DNA of 64,000 bases from JACQFK01 sp041482015 (GTDB taxonomy: Bacteria; Planctomycetota; MHYJ01; JACPRB01): positions 20,661 through 84,660 of the forward strand of contig JBGPCZ010000004.1 in the NCBI GenBank assembly GCA_041482015.1, written 5' to 3'. Of the stretch, positions 48,819 to 57,889 are shown in pieces (positions within the stretch are counted from its first letter, which is position 1; the number at the start of each line of letters is the position of its first letter). The position numbers and the translations under genes are program-made. The notes beneath the pieces are model-generated. The model was not told the DNA's origin. It did not search any database and saw only the letters and a program-made list of their open reading frames with translations.

Positions 48819-51800
48819 TCAGCGTACTCCTGGCCCTCCTCCTCCAGGCCCCCGCCCAGGGCAAGCAGGACGTGCCGCCCGATCCCGAGCTGGAGCGCAA
48901 GACGTTCAAGGTCGCCGACGGATTCGAGGTCACCCTCTTCGCGGCCGACCCGCTCCTCGCGAAACCCATCCAGATGAACTGGGACAACAAGGGCCGCCTC
49001 TGGGTGGCCACCTCGCAGGTCTACCCGCAGGTCCTCCCGGGCGAGGTCCCCAACGACAAGATCATCATCCTCGAGGACTCGAAGGGCACGGGGCGGGCCG
49101 ACAAGGCGACCGTCTTCGCCGACGGCCTCTTCATCCCCACGGCCGTCGAGCCCGGCGACGGCGGCGCGTACGTCTCGAACTCGACCCAGCTGCTCCACCT
49201 CAGGGACAGCAAGGGGACCGGGAAAGCCGACGAGCGCCGCGTGCTCCTTTCGGGCTTCGGCACGGAGGACACGCACCACATCCTCCACACGCTCCGCTGG
49301 GGGCCCGACGGCGATCTCTACTTCAACCAGTCGATCTACATCCACAGCCACATCGAGACCCCTTATGGGCCGCGGCGCCTCGGCGGCGCGGGCATCTGGC
49401 GCTTCCGCCCGCACTCGCTGGAGCTCGAGGTCTTCTGCAAGGGCATGTGCAACCCGTGGGGCCACGCGTTCGACCGTTGGGGCCAGTCGTTCGGCACCGA
49501 CGGCGCCGGCGGCGACGGCATCCACTTCCTGATGCCCGGCGCGACCTACCCTCACTTCCCCAGCGGCGACCGCTTCTTCCCCGGCCTCAATCCCGGGAGC
49601 CCCAAGTACTGCTCCCACGAGGTCGTGAGCGGCCGCCACTTCCCCGACGACTGGCAGGGAAACATCATCACCAACGACTTCCGCGCCAACCGGGTCGTCC
49701 GCTACGTGATCTCCGACGACGGCGCCGGCTTCTCCTCCAAGCAACTGCCCGACCTCATCACCTCGACCGACCGCGCGTTCCGGCCTGTCGACGTCCGCCT
49801 GGGCCCCGACGGCGCGCTCTACATCGCCGACTGGTACAACCCGATCATCAATCACGGCGAAGTCGGCTTCCGCGACGAGCGGCGGGACAAGACCCACGGG
49901 CGCATCTGGCGCGTCGCCGCCAAGGACCGGCCCCTCGTCGAGCGGCCGAGGCTCCACGGCGCGCCGGTGAAGGACCTCCTCGAGGCGCTCAAGTCACCCG
50001 AGGGCTGGACGCGCCACTTCGCCAAGCGCACGATCGCCGAGCGCGACCCGAAGGACGTGCTCCCCGCGCTCGCCGCGTGGGTCAAAGCGCTCGGGCCCGA
50101 CGACGACCACGAGCGGCTCGAGGCCCTCTGGACCTATCTCACGCTCGACGTGATCGAGCCCGACCTCCTGAACGCGGTGCTCCGCGCGAAGGACCCGCAC
50201 GCCCGCGCGGCGGCCACGCGCGTCGTCGCCCACCACCATCCGCGGCTGAAGGACCCGATCGGCCTCCTCAAGGTCCAGGTCGCCGACGAGCACCCGCGCG
50301 TTCGGCTCGAGGCGGTCCGGGCGCTCAAGGAGATCCCCTCGGAGTACTCGATCGGCATCGCGCTCCGCGCGCTCGACCAGCCCGTCGACCGCTTCCTCGA
50401 ATACTCGATCTGGCTCACGACCACCGAGCTCCAGCCCGTCTGGATGCCCGCGCTCGAAGCGGGCCGCCTCCAGTTCGCCGACCCGAAGCACGCGGAATTC
50501 GCGCTCCAGTCGGCGCGCTCGCCGGCCGTGCTCAAGACCCAGATGGAGAAATTCAAGGGCCGCCACCTCGGCCCCGAGACGCGCGAGATCGCTCTCAACT
50601 CGATCGCCTCGATCGGCGGTCCCGCCGAGCTCAAAGAGGTCCTCAACGGCGCCAACGAGATCCCCTTTCAACCGAAGATCTTCGCCGCGCTCCTCCGCGC
50701 CGCGCGCGAGCGGAACCTGAAGCCCGACGGCGATCTTTCTCGCATCAAGACGTACTTCGACCGGTCCGACGACGCGATCCGCCTCGCCGGCGCGTGGAAG
50801 CTCGAGGCGCTCCGCCCCGAGCTCGCGCAGCGCGCCGGGGCCGGCAGCCGCGCCGCCGTGGACGGACTCGTCCTGCTCGGCGGGCCCGTGACGATCGATT
50901 ACTTCAAGTCGCTCCTCGCGGCCGACCGCGCCCCCAAGACCCGCCTTGCCGGCGTCCTCGGGCTGGCGGCGCTGGACGTGAAAGCCGCGGCGCCCGAGGC
51001 GGCCGGGGTTCTCGCGGCCGACCCTGTCGAGATCGTCACCGCATTTCTCCAGCGCAAGGGCGGCGCCGAGGCGCTGGCCGCGGCGCTGGAATCGACAAAG
51101 ATTCCCGCGGACGCGGCGCGGCTCGGTCTCCGCGCGATGTACGCCGCGGGACGCCAGGAGCCCGCGCTCTACGCGGTCCTCAACAAGGCCGGCGGGCTGG
51201 CGACGCGCCACCGCGAGATGAGCGACGCCGAGCTCAAGCAGGCCGCGGTCGAGGCGGTCGCGAAGGGCGACGCCGCGCGGGGCGAGGCCGTCTTCCACCG
51301 CCGCGAGGTGAGCTGCTTCCAGTGCCACGCGATCGGCGGCGCGGGCGGAAACGTCGGCCCCGACCTCCTGAGCCTCGGCGCGAGCGCGCCCGTCGACTAC
51401 CTGGTCGAGTCGGTCCTCCTCCCCGAGAAGAAGACCAAGGAGGGCTTCGTCTCGATGGCGGTGATGACGAAGTCGGGGGACGTCCTCAGCGGAATCCGCG
51501 TGCGCGAGAGCGACCAGGAGCTCGTGCTGCGCGACGCGATCCGCGACGAGATCGCGATCCCGAAGAAGTCCATCGAGCAGTCGAAGATCATCGGCTCGGT
51601 GATGCCCGCGGGCCTCGCCGACCTCCTGACGGACCAGGAGCTCCACGACCTCGTCCGGTTCCTCTCGGAGCTCGGCAAGCCCGGGCCGTACGCCGTCAGC
51701 CCCGCCCCGGTCATCCGCCGCTGGCGCGTCCCCGAGGGCGGCGCCTGGGTCCCGGCCTACAGCCTCGTCACCGGCCTCCTGCCGCTCGGAAAGACGGCGT

Positions 51801-52054
51801 CGGTCCGCGGCGAGATCGACGTCACCACCGCGGGGAAGATCCGCGTGCGGGTCAACTCGGCGAAAGGTCTCGCGCTCAAGGTGGACGAGGCGGCCGTCGA
51901 GCTCAAGGGGGAGGTCGACCTCGAGCTCGCGGCGGGCATCCACGCGCTGATGTTCGAGGTCGACGCCGCGGCACGCGGTGGCGAGGGCCTGCGGGTGGAG
52001 GTCGAGGAAGCGCCGGGGTCCCCCGGACGCGTGCGTCCGGTCGGCGGAAAATAG
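48815..52054 (+). CDS. PVC-type haem-binding dehydrogenase (propeller, HEAT repeats, cytochrome c)
   Basis: 1079 residues. Signal peptide, then a PVC-type membrane-bound dehydrogenase propeller (FEVTLFAADPLLAKPIQMNWDNKGRLWVATSQVYP; PWGHAFDRWGQSFGTDGAGGDG; VDVRLGPDGALYIADWYNPIINHG), HEAT-like repeats (about 390-790; HERLEALWTYLTLDVIEPDLL), and a c-type cytochrome with CFQCH at 834-838 and axial-Met-type region thereafter. The C-terminal 100 residues form a small beta domain. These large proteins are a hallmark of Planctomycetes and Verrucomicrobia and probably oxidise sugars outside the cytoplasm. Overlaps the GDSL-like gene by 4 bases, indicating an operon. Confidence 0.9.
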   Translation: MISVLLALLLQAPAQGKQDVPPDPELERKTFKVADGFEVTLFAADPLLAKPIQMNWDNKGRLWVATSQVYPQVLPGEVPNDKIIILEDSKGTGRADKATVFADGLFIPTAVEPGDGGAYVSNSTQLLHLRDSKGTGKADERRVLLSGFGTEDTHHILHTLRWGPDGDLYFNQSIYIHSHIETPYGPRRLGGAGIWRFRPHSLELEVFCKGMCNPWGHAFDRWGQSFGTDGAGGDGIHFLMPGATYPHFPSGDRFFPGLNPGSPKYCSHEVVSGRHFPDDWQGNIITNDFRANRVVRYVISDDGAGFSSKQLPDLITSTDRAFRPVDVRLGPDGALYIADWYNPIINHGEVGFRDERRDKTHGRIWRVAAKDRPLVERPRLHGAPVKDLLEALKSPEGWTRHFAKRTIAERDPKDVLPALAAWVKALGPDDDHERLEALWTYLTLDVIEPDLLNAVLRAKDPHARAAATRVVAHHHPRLKDPIGLLKVQVADEHPRVRLEAVRALKEIPSEYSIGIALRALDQPVDRFLEYSIWLTTTELQPVWMPALEAGRLQFADPKHAEFALQSARSPAVLKTQMEKFKGRHLGPETREIALNSIASIGGPAELKEVLNGANEIPFQPKIFAALLRAARERNLKPDGDLSRIKTYFDRSDDAIRLAGAWKLEALRPELAQRAGAGSRAAVDGLVLLGGPVTIDYFKSLLAADRAPKTRLAGVLGLAALDVKAAAPEAAGVLAADPVEIVTAFLQRKGGAEALAAALESTKIPADAARLGLRAMYAAGRQEPALYAVLNKAGGLATRHREMSDAELKQAAVEAVAKGDAARGEAVFHRREVSCFQCHAIGGAGGNVGPDLLSLGASAPVDYLVESVLLPEKKTKEGFVSMAVMTKSGDVLSGIRVRESDQELVLRDAIRDEIAIPKKSIEQSKIIGSVMPAGLADLLTDQELHDLVRFLSELGKPGPYAVSPAPVIRRWRVPEGGAWVPAYSLVTGLLPLGKTASVRGEIDVTTAGKIRVRVNSAKGLALKVDEAAVELKGEVDLELAAGIHALMFEVDAAARGGEGLRVEVEEAPGSPGRVRPVGGK

Positions 52055-52110
52055 TCCCGAACTTTCCGCCTCGATCCGCTACCAATGGGGCGGATTCTGA
52101 AAGGACCGCC

Positions 52111-53001
52111 ATGCACTGGATCACGACGCTTCTCCTGTCGTTCGCCCCCTTCGCCCAGGACAACCAGGACGAGCAGGCGAAAAGGATCGACGACCTCATC
52201 AAGCAGCTCGGCTCCGACGAATTCTCCGCCCGCGAGAAGGCGAGCGGGGAGCTCAAGAAGATCGGGAAGCCCGCCGAGGAGCCGCTCCGGAGGGCCGCCG
52301 GGAAGAGCGACGACCCCGAGGTTCGCGACCGGGCCCGCGCCCTCCTCGAGGCGATGATCCCGAGGCCGAAGGCGCAGGCGCCCGGCCTTCGCGGCTTCAA
52401 CGGAAGCTCGGTCACCGTGCGATCGATCAACGGCGATTCGACCTACACGATCGCGCCCGGCGACGGGAGCCCCGCGATCGCGTTCCACAAGGACAAGGCG
52501 GGCGCCGTGAAGCTGGACTACACGGACGAGAAGGGCGAGTCGACGAGCGTCGCGGCAGACTCGCTCGAGAAGTTCGTGAAGGACAACAAGGATCTCGCCG
52601 GGAAGTTCGGGATCACCGAGGAGGGCATCGACCACGGCGGGGCGCGGGTGAGCTTCAAGGGCGGCCTGCAGGCGGTGCCCTTCCCCCGCGCGTTCCGCGC
52701 CCCGAAGCCGCCTCTCGACGAGGACGACGATCGCGGCGCGGGCGCAACCTTCGCGAAACCTTCCGAACCGCTGCGCGCGCAGCTGGACATTCCCGACGGG
52801 CAGGGTCTCGTGGTCACGAGCGTCGACAAGGACGGCGCCGCCGAGACCGCGGGCCTCAGGAAGAACGACGTCCTCCTCGAGATCGACGGGAACAAGGTCA
52901 CGTCGATCCGCGCCGTGCGCGATCATTTCACCCGCACGAGCTCCCTCGAGCTGCTGCGCAAGGGCAAGCGCGAGTCGCTGACCCCCAGGAAGGACTTTTG
53001 A
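52111..53001 (+). CDS. Exported PDZ-domain protein with HEAT-like N-terminal module
   Basis: 296 residues from ATG 52111. Signal-like start (MHWITTLLLSFAPFAQ). A module of helices at about 20-85 (IDDLIKQLGSDEFSAREKASGELKKIGKPAEEPLRRA...DPEVRDRARALLEAM) is like the one in the 45010 protein. A variable, Asp/Lys-rich middle part follows, then a C-terminal PDZ domain (about 215-290; GLVVTSVDKDGAAETAGLRKNDVLLEIDGNKV). Without a protease domain it is probably a scaffold or substrate-binding protein. The PDZ hydrophobic-groove sequence is well preserved. Confidence 0.82.
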   Translation: MHWITTLLLSFAPFAQDNQDEQAKRIDDLIKQLGSDEFSAREKASGELKKIGKPAEEPLRRAAGKSDDPEVRDRARALLEAMIPRPKAQAPGLRGFNGSSVTVRSINGDSTYTIAPGDGSPAIAFHKDKAGAVKLDYTDEKGESTSVAADSLEKFVKDNKDLAGKFGITEEGIDHGGARVSFKGGLQAVPFPRAFRAPKPPLDEDDDRGAGATFAKPSEPLRAQLDIPDGQGLVVTSVDKDGAAETAGLRKNDVLLEIDGNKVTSIRAVRDHFTRTSSLELLRKGKRESLTPRKDF

Positions 53002-53075
53002 CTCTCGATCCACCTCCCTCCGCATCTCCGTCATCCCCCGATCTCCTGAAAAATATTACTTTACGGATTCACGAT

Positions 53076-53097
53076 GTCCGCATAACGCGGACTTTTA
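53076..53097 (+). terminator. Terminator-like hairpin after the PDZ gene
   Basis: GTCCGC and GCGGAC form a 6-bp stem around ATAAC, followed by TTTTA. It is a plausible weak terminator of the upstream operon, 75 bases after the stop. Confidence 0.6.
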
Positions 53098-53145
53098 TCC
53101 CGGGAAACCCCGGTAAAAATTTTCTCGGGAAACCGGCGCGCCTCC

Positions 53146-53175
53146 TTGACAATCCCCTAGGGCTGGGGGTATAGT
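53146..53175 (+). promoter_or_regulatory. Sigma-70 promoter of nrdJ
   Basis: Consensus -35 TTGACA (53146-53151), an 18-base spacer, and TATAGT (53170-53175), one base from TATAAT. It is the clearest promoter in the window. Confidence 0.8.
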
Positions 53176-53394
53176 CCCACCGTACGTGGTACAGGTAGTG
53201 GAGAGGGGCCTTGGGGCGATCCCCCCGATCCGTACCCAACTTAGCCGCCTGACGCACTAGATAGGGAGAGGAGTCCTCGGGCCGTAGCCTGGAGAGAGGT
53301 GGTCGGTCCTGCCGGAGTCGCCGGGGGTTGGTTCAAAAGAGAATCTAAAGGTTCAAAAGAGATATTATCTGTCATTGGGGTGAGAGGAGGAGAC

Positions 53395-56300
53395 ATGGAA
53401 GGGCTGTTCGCCAAGAGTGCCGCCGCGCCGGCCGTCGAAAGCGGTTCATCAACTGTGGAACCCCGGGGCAAGAAGACCCGGCGGCTCACCACGTCGCGCG
53501 CCAAGGGGCTCAAGTTCAAAAGGGTCTACACGACCCCCGGCGTCGACCCCTTCGACATGATCGAATGGGACCGGCGGACCTCGAAGATCACCAACCCCGA
53601 CGGGTCGACCGTCTTCGAGCTGAAGAACCTGGAGGTCCCCAAGTCCTGGTCCCAGCTCGCCACCGACATCGTCGCCTCCAAGTACTTCCGCAAGGCCGGC
53701 GTCCCGGGAACCGGCCATGAAGTGAGCGCGAGGCAGACCGTCACCCGCGTCGCCCGCTCCATCCGAAAGGCGGGAGAGGAGCTCGGCGGCTACTTCGCCG
53801 GCGTCGAGGATGCCGACACGTTCGAGTCCGAGCTCACGTACATGCTCATCAACCAGTTCGGGGCGTTCAACTCCCCCGTCTGGTTCAACTGCGGCCTCGC
53901 GCAGGAGTACGGCATCACCGGCCGCCCCGTCGGCAACTGGCAGTGGAACAGGACGACCGACGCGATCGAGGAGTCGGCCGACTCCTACTCGCGCCCCCAG
54001 CTCTCCGCCTGCTTCATCCAGTCCGTGAGCGACGACCTCATGGACATGGCCGACCTCGTCAAGCGCGAGATGCGGATCTTCAAGTTCGGCTCGGGCACCG
54101 GGACGAACTTCTCGAAGATCCGTTCCGAGGGCGAGAAGCTCTCGAGCGGCGGCACCTCGAGCGGCCTCATGAGCTTCCTCGAGATCTACGACAAGTCGGC
54201 CGGCGCCATCAAGTCGGGCGGCACCACGCGGCGCGCCGCCAAGATGGTCTGCCTCGACATGGACCACCCCGACATTGAGCGCTTCATCGACTGGAAGATG
54301 AACGAGGAGCACAAGGCCCAGGTCCTCATCGAGCACGGCGGCTTCCCCTCCGACTTCAACGGCGAGGCCTACCACACCGTCAGCGGCCAGAACTCCAACA
54401 ACTCCGTCCGCGTCACCGACGAGTTCATGAAGGCCGTCGAGACGGACGGCTCGTTCGAGACGAAGTGGCGCACGAAGGGGACGACCGCGAAGACCTACAA
54501 GGCGCGCGACCTCTGGGACAAGATCTCCCTCGCCGCCTGGAAGTGCGCCGACCCCGGCCTCCAGTACGACTCCACGATCAACAAGTGGCACACCTGCCCG
54601 AACACCGACAAGATCCACGCGTCCAACCCGTGCAGCGAGTACATGTTCCTCGACGACTCGGCCTGCAACCTCGCGTCGCTCAACCTGACGCGGTTCCTGT
54701 CGCCCGAGGGGATGTTCGACATCGAGCGGTACCGCCACGCCTGCGAGGTCTTCACCACCGCGCAGGAGATCATCGTCGACTTCGCGAGCTACCCCAACCG
54801 GGACATCGCGAAGAACTCCCACGACTATCGCCCGCTCGGCCTGGGGTATGCGAACCTGGGGACGCTGCTCATGCTCCTGGGGATCCCGTACGACAGCGAC
54901 CGCGGCCGCGGGATCGCGTCGGCGCTCACCGCCATCATGTGCGGCCGCGCGTACCGCCAGTCGGCCGAGATCGCGCGCACCAAGGGCGCCTTCCCCGGCT
55001 TCGAGAAGAACCGGGAGCCCTTCCTCAACGTCATGAAGATGCACCGGGACGCCTCCCACGCGATCCGGCCGGAGGACTGCCCGCAGAACCTCCTCAAGGC
55101 GGCGCGCGAGGACTGGGAGGACGCCGTCGCGCTCGGCGAGGTCTACGGCTACCGGAACGCGCAGGTCACCGTGCTCGCGCCGACCGGGACGATCGGCCTC
55201 CTCATGGATTGCGACACGACGGGCGTCGAGCCCGACTTCGCGCTCGTCAAGTTCAAGAAGCTGGCCGGCGGCGGGTACTTCAAGATCGTCAACGAGTCGG
55301 TCCCCGAGGCGCTCCGGCGCCTGGGCTACACGAAGGAGCAGTCGCGCGAGATCGTCGAGTTCGTCGTGGGGACGAACACCCTCAAGTGCGCCGCGCCGAT
55401 CTGCGACCGGGCCCTGGCAGAGAGGGGGCTCACGGCGGAGGAGATCGCGCGCGTCGAGGCGCAGCTCCCCAAGGTGTTCGAGCTCGGCCACGCATTCAAC
55501 GCGTTCACGCTGGGCGAGGAGGCCGTCAAGCGGCTCGGGCTCAAGCCCGAAGAGGACGTCCTGGGCCGGCTCGGCTTCACCGAGGCGGAGGTCGACCAGT
55601 CCAACGACGTCCTCTGCGGCCGGATGACGGTCGAGGGCGCCCCGCACCTCAAGGAGGAGCACCTCGCGATCTTCGACTGCGCCAACAAGTGCGGCAAGAC
55701 CGGCAAGCGGTTCATCCACTGGATGGGCCACATCAAGATGATGGGCGCGACGCAGCCCTTCATCTCGGGCGCGATCTCCAAGACGATCAACATGCCCGGC
55801 GAGGCGACGGTCGACGACATCAAGGAGGCGTACCTCCAGTCGTGGAAGCTCGGCGTCAAGGCGGTCGCGCTCTACCGCGACGGCTGCAAGGCCTCGCAGC
55901 CGCTCTCGTCCAAGTCCGCCGACAAGAAGAAAAAGGAGGGGGAGCCCAAGGCGGAGCTGATGCAGGGGCAGCTCCTTCCGACGACGGTGGCGAACCCGGT
56001 CAGCCCCTCGGCGGCGAGCCAGAGCCTCAAGCGCTTCCGGCTCCCGAAGAAGCGGGTGGGCTTCACCCAGGAGGCGCGGATCGCGGGCCAGAAGGTGTAC
56101 CTGCGGACGGGCGAGTACGCGGACGGGACGCTGGGCGAGATCTTCGTCGACCTGGCCAAGGAGGGCGCGGCCTTCCGGTCGATGATGAACTGCTTCGCGA
56201 TCTCGGTGTCGCTGGGCCTCCAGTACGGCGTGCCGCTCAAGGAGTTCGTCGACGTCTTCACGTTCTCGCGGTTCGAGCCGCAGGGCGCGGTGGACCACCC

Positions 56301-56670
56301 GAACATCAAGATGTGCACGTCGATCGTGGACTATCTCTTCCGGGTGCTCGCCCTCGAGTACCTGGGCCAGGACGAGTTCGCGCAGGTGAAGCCGGCCGAC
56401 GGCGAGACGCGCGTGCGGCGCGCCACGGACTTCATCCGGAAGGTCGAGTCCGCGGCGGCGGCGGCTCCCGCCCCGGTGGCCGCGGCTCCTGTCGCAACGG
56501 TGCAGGTCAACGTGACGAACGTCCTCAACCCCGAGGCGAGCGCCCTCTCGGAGCACTTGGGCAAGATGATGGGCGACGCCCCGTTCTGCAACATCTGCGG
56601 CCACACGACGGTCCGCAACGGCGTCTGCTACAAGTGCCTGAACTGCGGGAACACGCTCGGCTGCTCGTAA
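53395..56670 (+). CDS. nrdJ: Adenosylcobalamin-dependent ribonucleotide reductase NrdJ (class II)
   Basis: 1091 residues from ATG 53395, six bases after GAGGAGG. Class II features: RPQLSACFIQSVSDDL (first redox Cys), KFGSGTGTNFSKIRS, HASNPCSEYMFLDDSACNLASLNL with the Cys-x-Glu catalytic pair, APTGTIGLLMDCDTTGVEPDFAL, and a C-terminal extension with TSCPD-like domain plus a zinc-finger-like tail (CNICGHTTV...CYKCLNCGNTLGCS). It makes deoxyribonucleotides without oxygen dependence, using a radical from adenosylcobalamin. There is no small (R2) subunit next to it, as expected. It has its own promoter and terminator. Confidence 0.96.
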   Translation: MEGLFAKSAAAPAVESGSSTVEPRGKKTRRLTTSRAKGLKFKRVYTTPGVDPFDMIEWDRRTSKITNPDGSTVFELKNLEVPKSWSQLATDIVASKYFRKAGVPGTGHEVSARQTVTRVARSIRKAGEELGGYFAGVEDADTFESELTYMLINQFGAFNSPVWFNCGLAQEYGITGRPVGNWQWNRTTDAIEESADSYSRPQLSACFIQSVSDDLMDMADLVKREMRIFKFGSGTGTNFSKIRSEGEKLSSGGTSSGLMSFLEIYDKSAGAIKSGGTTRRAAKMVCLDMDHPDIERFIDWKMNEEHKAQVLIEHGGFPSDFNGEAYHTVSGQNSNNSVRVTDEFMKAVETDGSFETKWRTKGTTAKTYKARDLWDKISLAAWKCADPGLQYDSTINKWHTCPNTDKIHASNPCSEYMFLDDSACNLASLNLTRFLSPEGMFDIERYRHACEVFTTAQEIIVDFASYPNRDIAKNSHDYRPLGLGYANLGTLLMLLGIPYDSDRGRGIASALTAIMCGRAYRQSAEIARTKGAFPGFEKNREPFLNVMKMHRDASHAIRPEDCPQNLLKAAREDWEDAVALGEVYGYRNAQVTVLAPTGTIGLLMDCDTTGVEPDFALVKFKKLAGGGYFKIVNESVPEALRRLGYTKEQSREIVEFVVGTNTLKCAAPICDRALAERGLTAEEIARVEAQLPKVFELGHAFNAFTLGEEAVKRLGLKPEEDVLGRLGFTEAEVDQSNDVLCGRMTVEGAPHLKEEHLAIFDCANKCGKTGKRFIHWMGHIKMMGATQPFISGAISKTINMPGEATVDDIKEAYLQSWKLGVKAVALYRDGCKASQPLSSKSADKKKKEGEPKAELMQGQLLPTTVANPVSPSAASQSLKRFRLPKKRVGFTQEARIAGQKVYLRTGEYADGTLGEIFVDLAKEGAAFRSMMNCFAISVSLGLQYGVPLKEFVDVFTFSRFEPQGAVDHPNIKMCTSIVDYLFRVLALEYLGQDEFAQVKPADGETRVRRATDFIRKVESAAAAAPAPVAAAPVATVQVNVTNVLNPEASALSEHLGKMMGDAPFCNICGHTTVRNGVCYKCLNCGNTLGCS

Positions 56671-56684
56671 CCCAGCAGAACCCC

Positions 56685-56729
56685 GAAAACCGCCCTTCCT
56701 CCACGCCGGGGACGGGCGGTTTTCTTTTT
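56685..56729 (+). terminator. Rho-independent terminator of nrdJ
   Basis: GAAAACCGCCC (56685-56695) and GGGCGGTTTTC (56714-56724) pair over 11 bp with an 18-base loop, followed by TTTTT. Confidence 0.9.
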
Positions 56730-56760
56730 CCCCCTGCCGTGTGATACGATCAGTCCGCCC

Positions 56761-57861
56761 ATGACGACGCCCGACGAACTCGCGCGCGCCGCGGAGGCGC
56801 ACGCGCGGCAGGAACACGGTGTGACGATCGGTCTCGACGCGGTCGACCGGGTCGACGAGATCCTGCGGGCCGAGGCCGGACGGGCCGATCCCGGGCGGCT
56901 CGAGTCGCTCGCCGCCTGCTACGGGGCGTGGCTGGGCCGGCTGGCCGCGATGCGATGGCAAGCCCGGTGGATCGGGCTCTCCGAACCGGCGGCGCCGCGG
57001 CTCCGCGTGGGCGGCGTCATCCTGAGTCCCATCGACGCCGTGCGCCGCCGCCTGGTGGACCCAAAGGCTCCGGACCTGGGGATGATCCTGCAGCAGGTGG
57101 AACAATGGTCCCGCGAAGGGGAGACCGCGCGAGCCGGGGCGCTGGCGACCAATCGAAGCGGCTGGGATGGATTGGTCGGCGATCCGCGGTTCGCAGGCGC
57201 GTCGGATCTCCCGCGTGATCCCGCCGCCGCCCGCGCCGCGCTCGACGAATGGATCCGGTCTGAAGGCATCGAGGGCAAGAAGCTACTCTGCCTCGGCGCC
57301 GGAGGCGGACGCCAGGGACCGCTCCACGCACTCGCCGGGGCCCGCGTCACGGTCGTCGATCTCAGCGACCGGCAGCTCGACCACGATCGGCGCGCCGCCG
57401 CGTCGCTGGGCGTGACGCTCGAGACCGTCCGGACGTCCATCGACCGGCTGGAGTCGCTCGCCGATTCATCCTTTGACCTCGTGCTCCAGCCGGTGAGCGC
57501 CTGCTACCTGCCGGACGTGGGGCCGGTGTACGCCGAGGTGGCCCGGGTGATCCGTCCCGGCGGGCTCTACGTCGTCCAGCACAAGCAGCCGGCAAGCCTC
57601 CAGGGAACGGCGGTCGGCGGCGAAATCCGCATCGCGCTTCCGTGCGCGGAGGGTTCGACGGTTCCGTCCGAGGAGGCCGGGACGCGGGAATTCCTGCACA
57701 CCCTCGACGCTCTCCTGGGCGGGCTTTGTCGCGCGGGGTTCGTCATCGAGGATGTCGTCGAGCCGCCGCGGGCCGACGCCCTCGCCCCGCCCGGTTCGCC
57801 CGGCCACCGCGCCTGGTTCCTCCCCCCGTACATCAGGGTCAAGGCCCGCCGGAGGTGTTAA
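56761..57861 (+). CDS. SAM-dependent methyltransferase (class I), with extra N-terminal domain
   Basis: 366 residues. The N-terminal 160 residues are helical, with DUF-like character. The methyltransferase core has motif I KLLCLGAGGGRQGPLHAL, motif II VTVVDLSDRQL (acidic residue for the ribose), and IVTS/LVLQPVSACYLPDV as motif IV, then VARVIRPGGLYVVQHKQP. Family (methyltransf_11/25) does not tell the substrate. The stop codon TAA forms the first part of palindrome copy C, and the gene converges on the DUF1592-type gene. Confidence 0.85.
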   Translation: MTTPDELARAAEAHARQEHGVTIGLDAVDRVDEILRAEAGRADPGRLESLAACYGAWLGRLAAMRWQARWIGLSEPAAPRLRVGGVILSPIDAVRRRLVDPKAPDLGMILQQVEQWSREGETARAGALATNRSGWDGLVGDPRFAGASDLPRDPAAARAALDEWIRSEGIEGKKLLCLGAGGGRQGPLHALAGARVTVVDLSDRQLDHDRRAAASLGVTLETVRTSIDRLESLADSSFDLVLQPVSACYLPDVGPVYAEVARVIRPGGLYVVQHKQPASLQGTAVGGEIRIALPCAEGSTVPSEEAGTREFLHTLDALLGGLCRAGFVIEDVVEPPRADALAPPGSPGHRAWFLPPYIRVKARRRC

Positions 57862-57888
57862 CGAAATCGCGGCGCGATTTCGTTAACA
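57856..57888. repeat. Palindrome copy C at a convergent gene junction
   Basis: TGTTAACGAAATCGC (57856-57870) pairs perfectly with GCGATTTCGTTAACA (57874-57888) around GGC, a 15-bp stem. Outer bases TGTTAA/TTAACA match copies A and B but the interior differs. It overlaps the stop of the rightward gene and ends one base before the stop of the leftward gene, so it could end both transcripts. Confidence 0.7.
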
Positions 57889-57889
57889 G

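Larger units (their letters stand above)
53002..53394 (+). promoter_or_regulatory. Promoter and long leader of nrdJ
   Basis: This 393-base gene-free stretch holds, in order, a hairpin (53076), an AT-rich TAAAAATTTT at 53113-53122 that may be an UP element, a sigma-70 promoter TTGACA (53146-53151) - 18 bases - TATAGT (53170-53175), and a transcribed leader of about 210 bases. In the leader the 13-mer GGTTCAAAAGAGA is repeated at 53330 and 53350. The ribosome site is GAGGAGG at 53384-53390. I see no cobalamin-riboswitch core, although the enzyme is B12-dependent. Confidence 0.65.

Noticed and set aside
53183..53394. Cobalamin riboswitch in the leader of the B12-dependent reductase
   Set aside because: I looked for the conserved B12-box and core segments and could not find them; only direct repeats and unclear pairing are present.
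53449..57105. A 1218-codon open frame on the minus strand opposite nrdJ
   Set aside because: It mirrors the strongly conserved nrdJ gene, has Arg/Val/Leu/Asp-rich composition typical of antisense frames in GC-rich DNA, and shows no domain.
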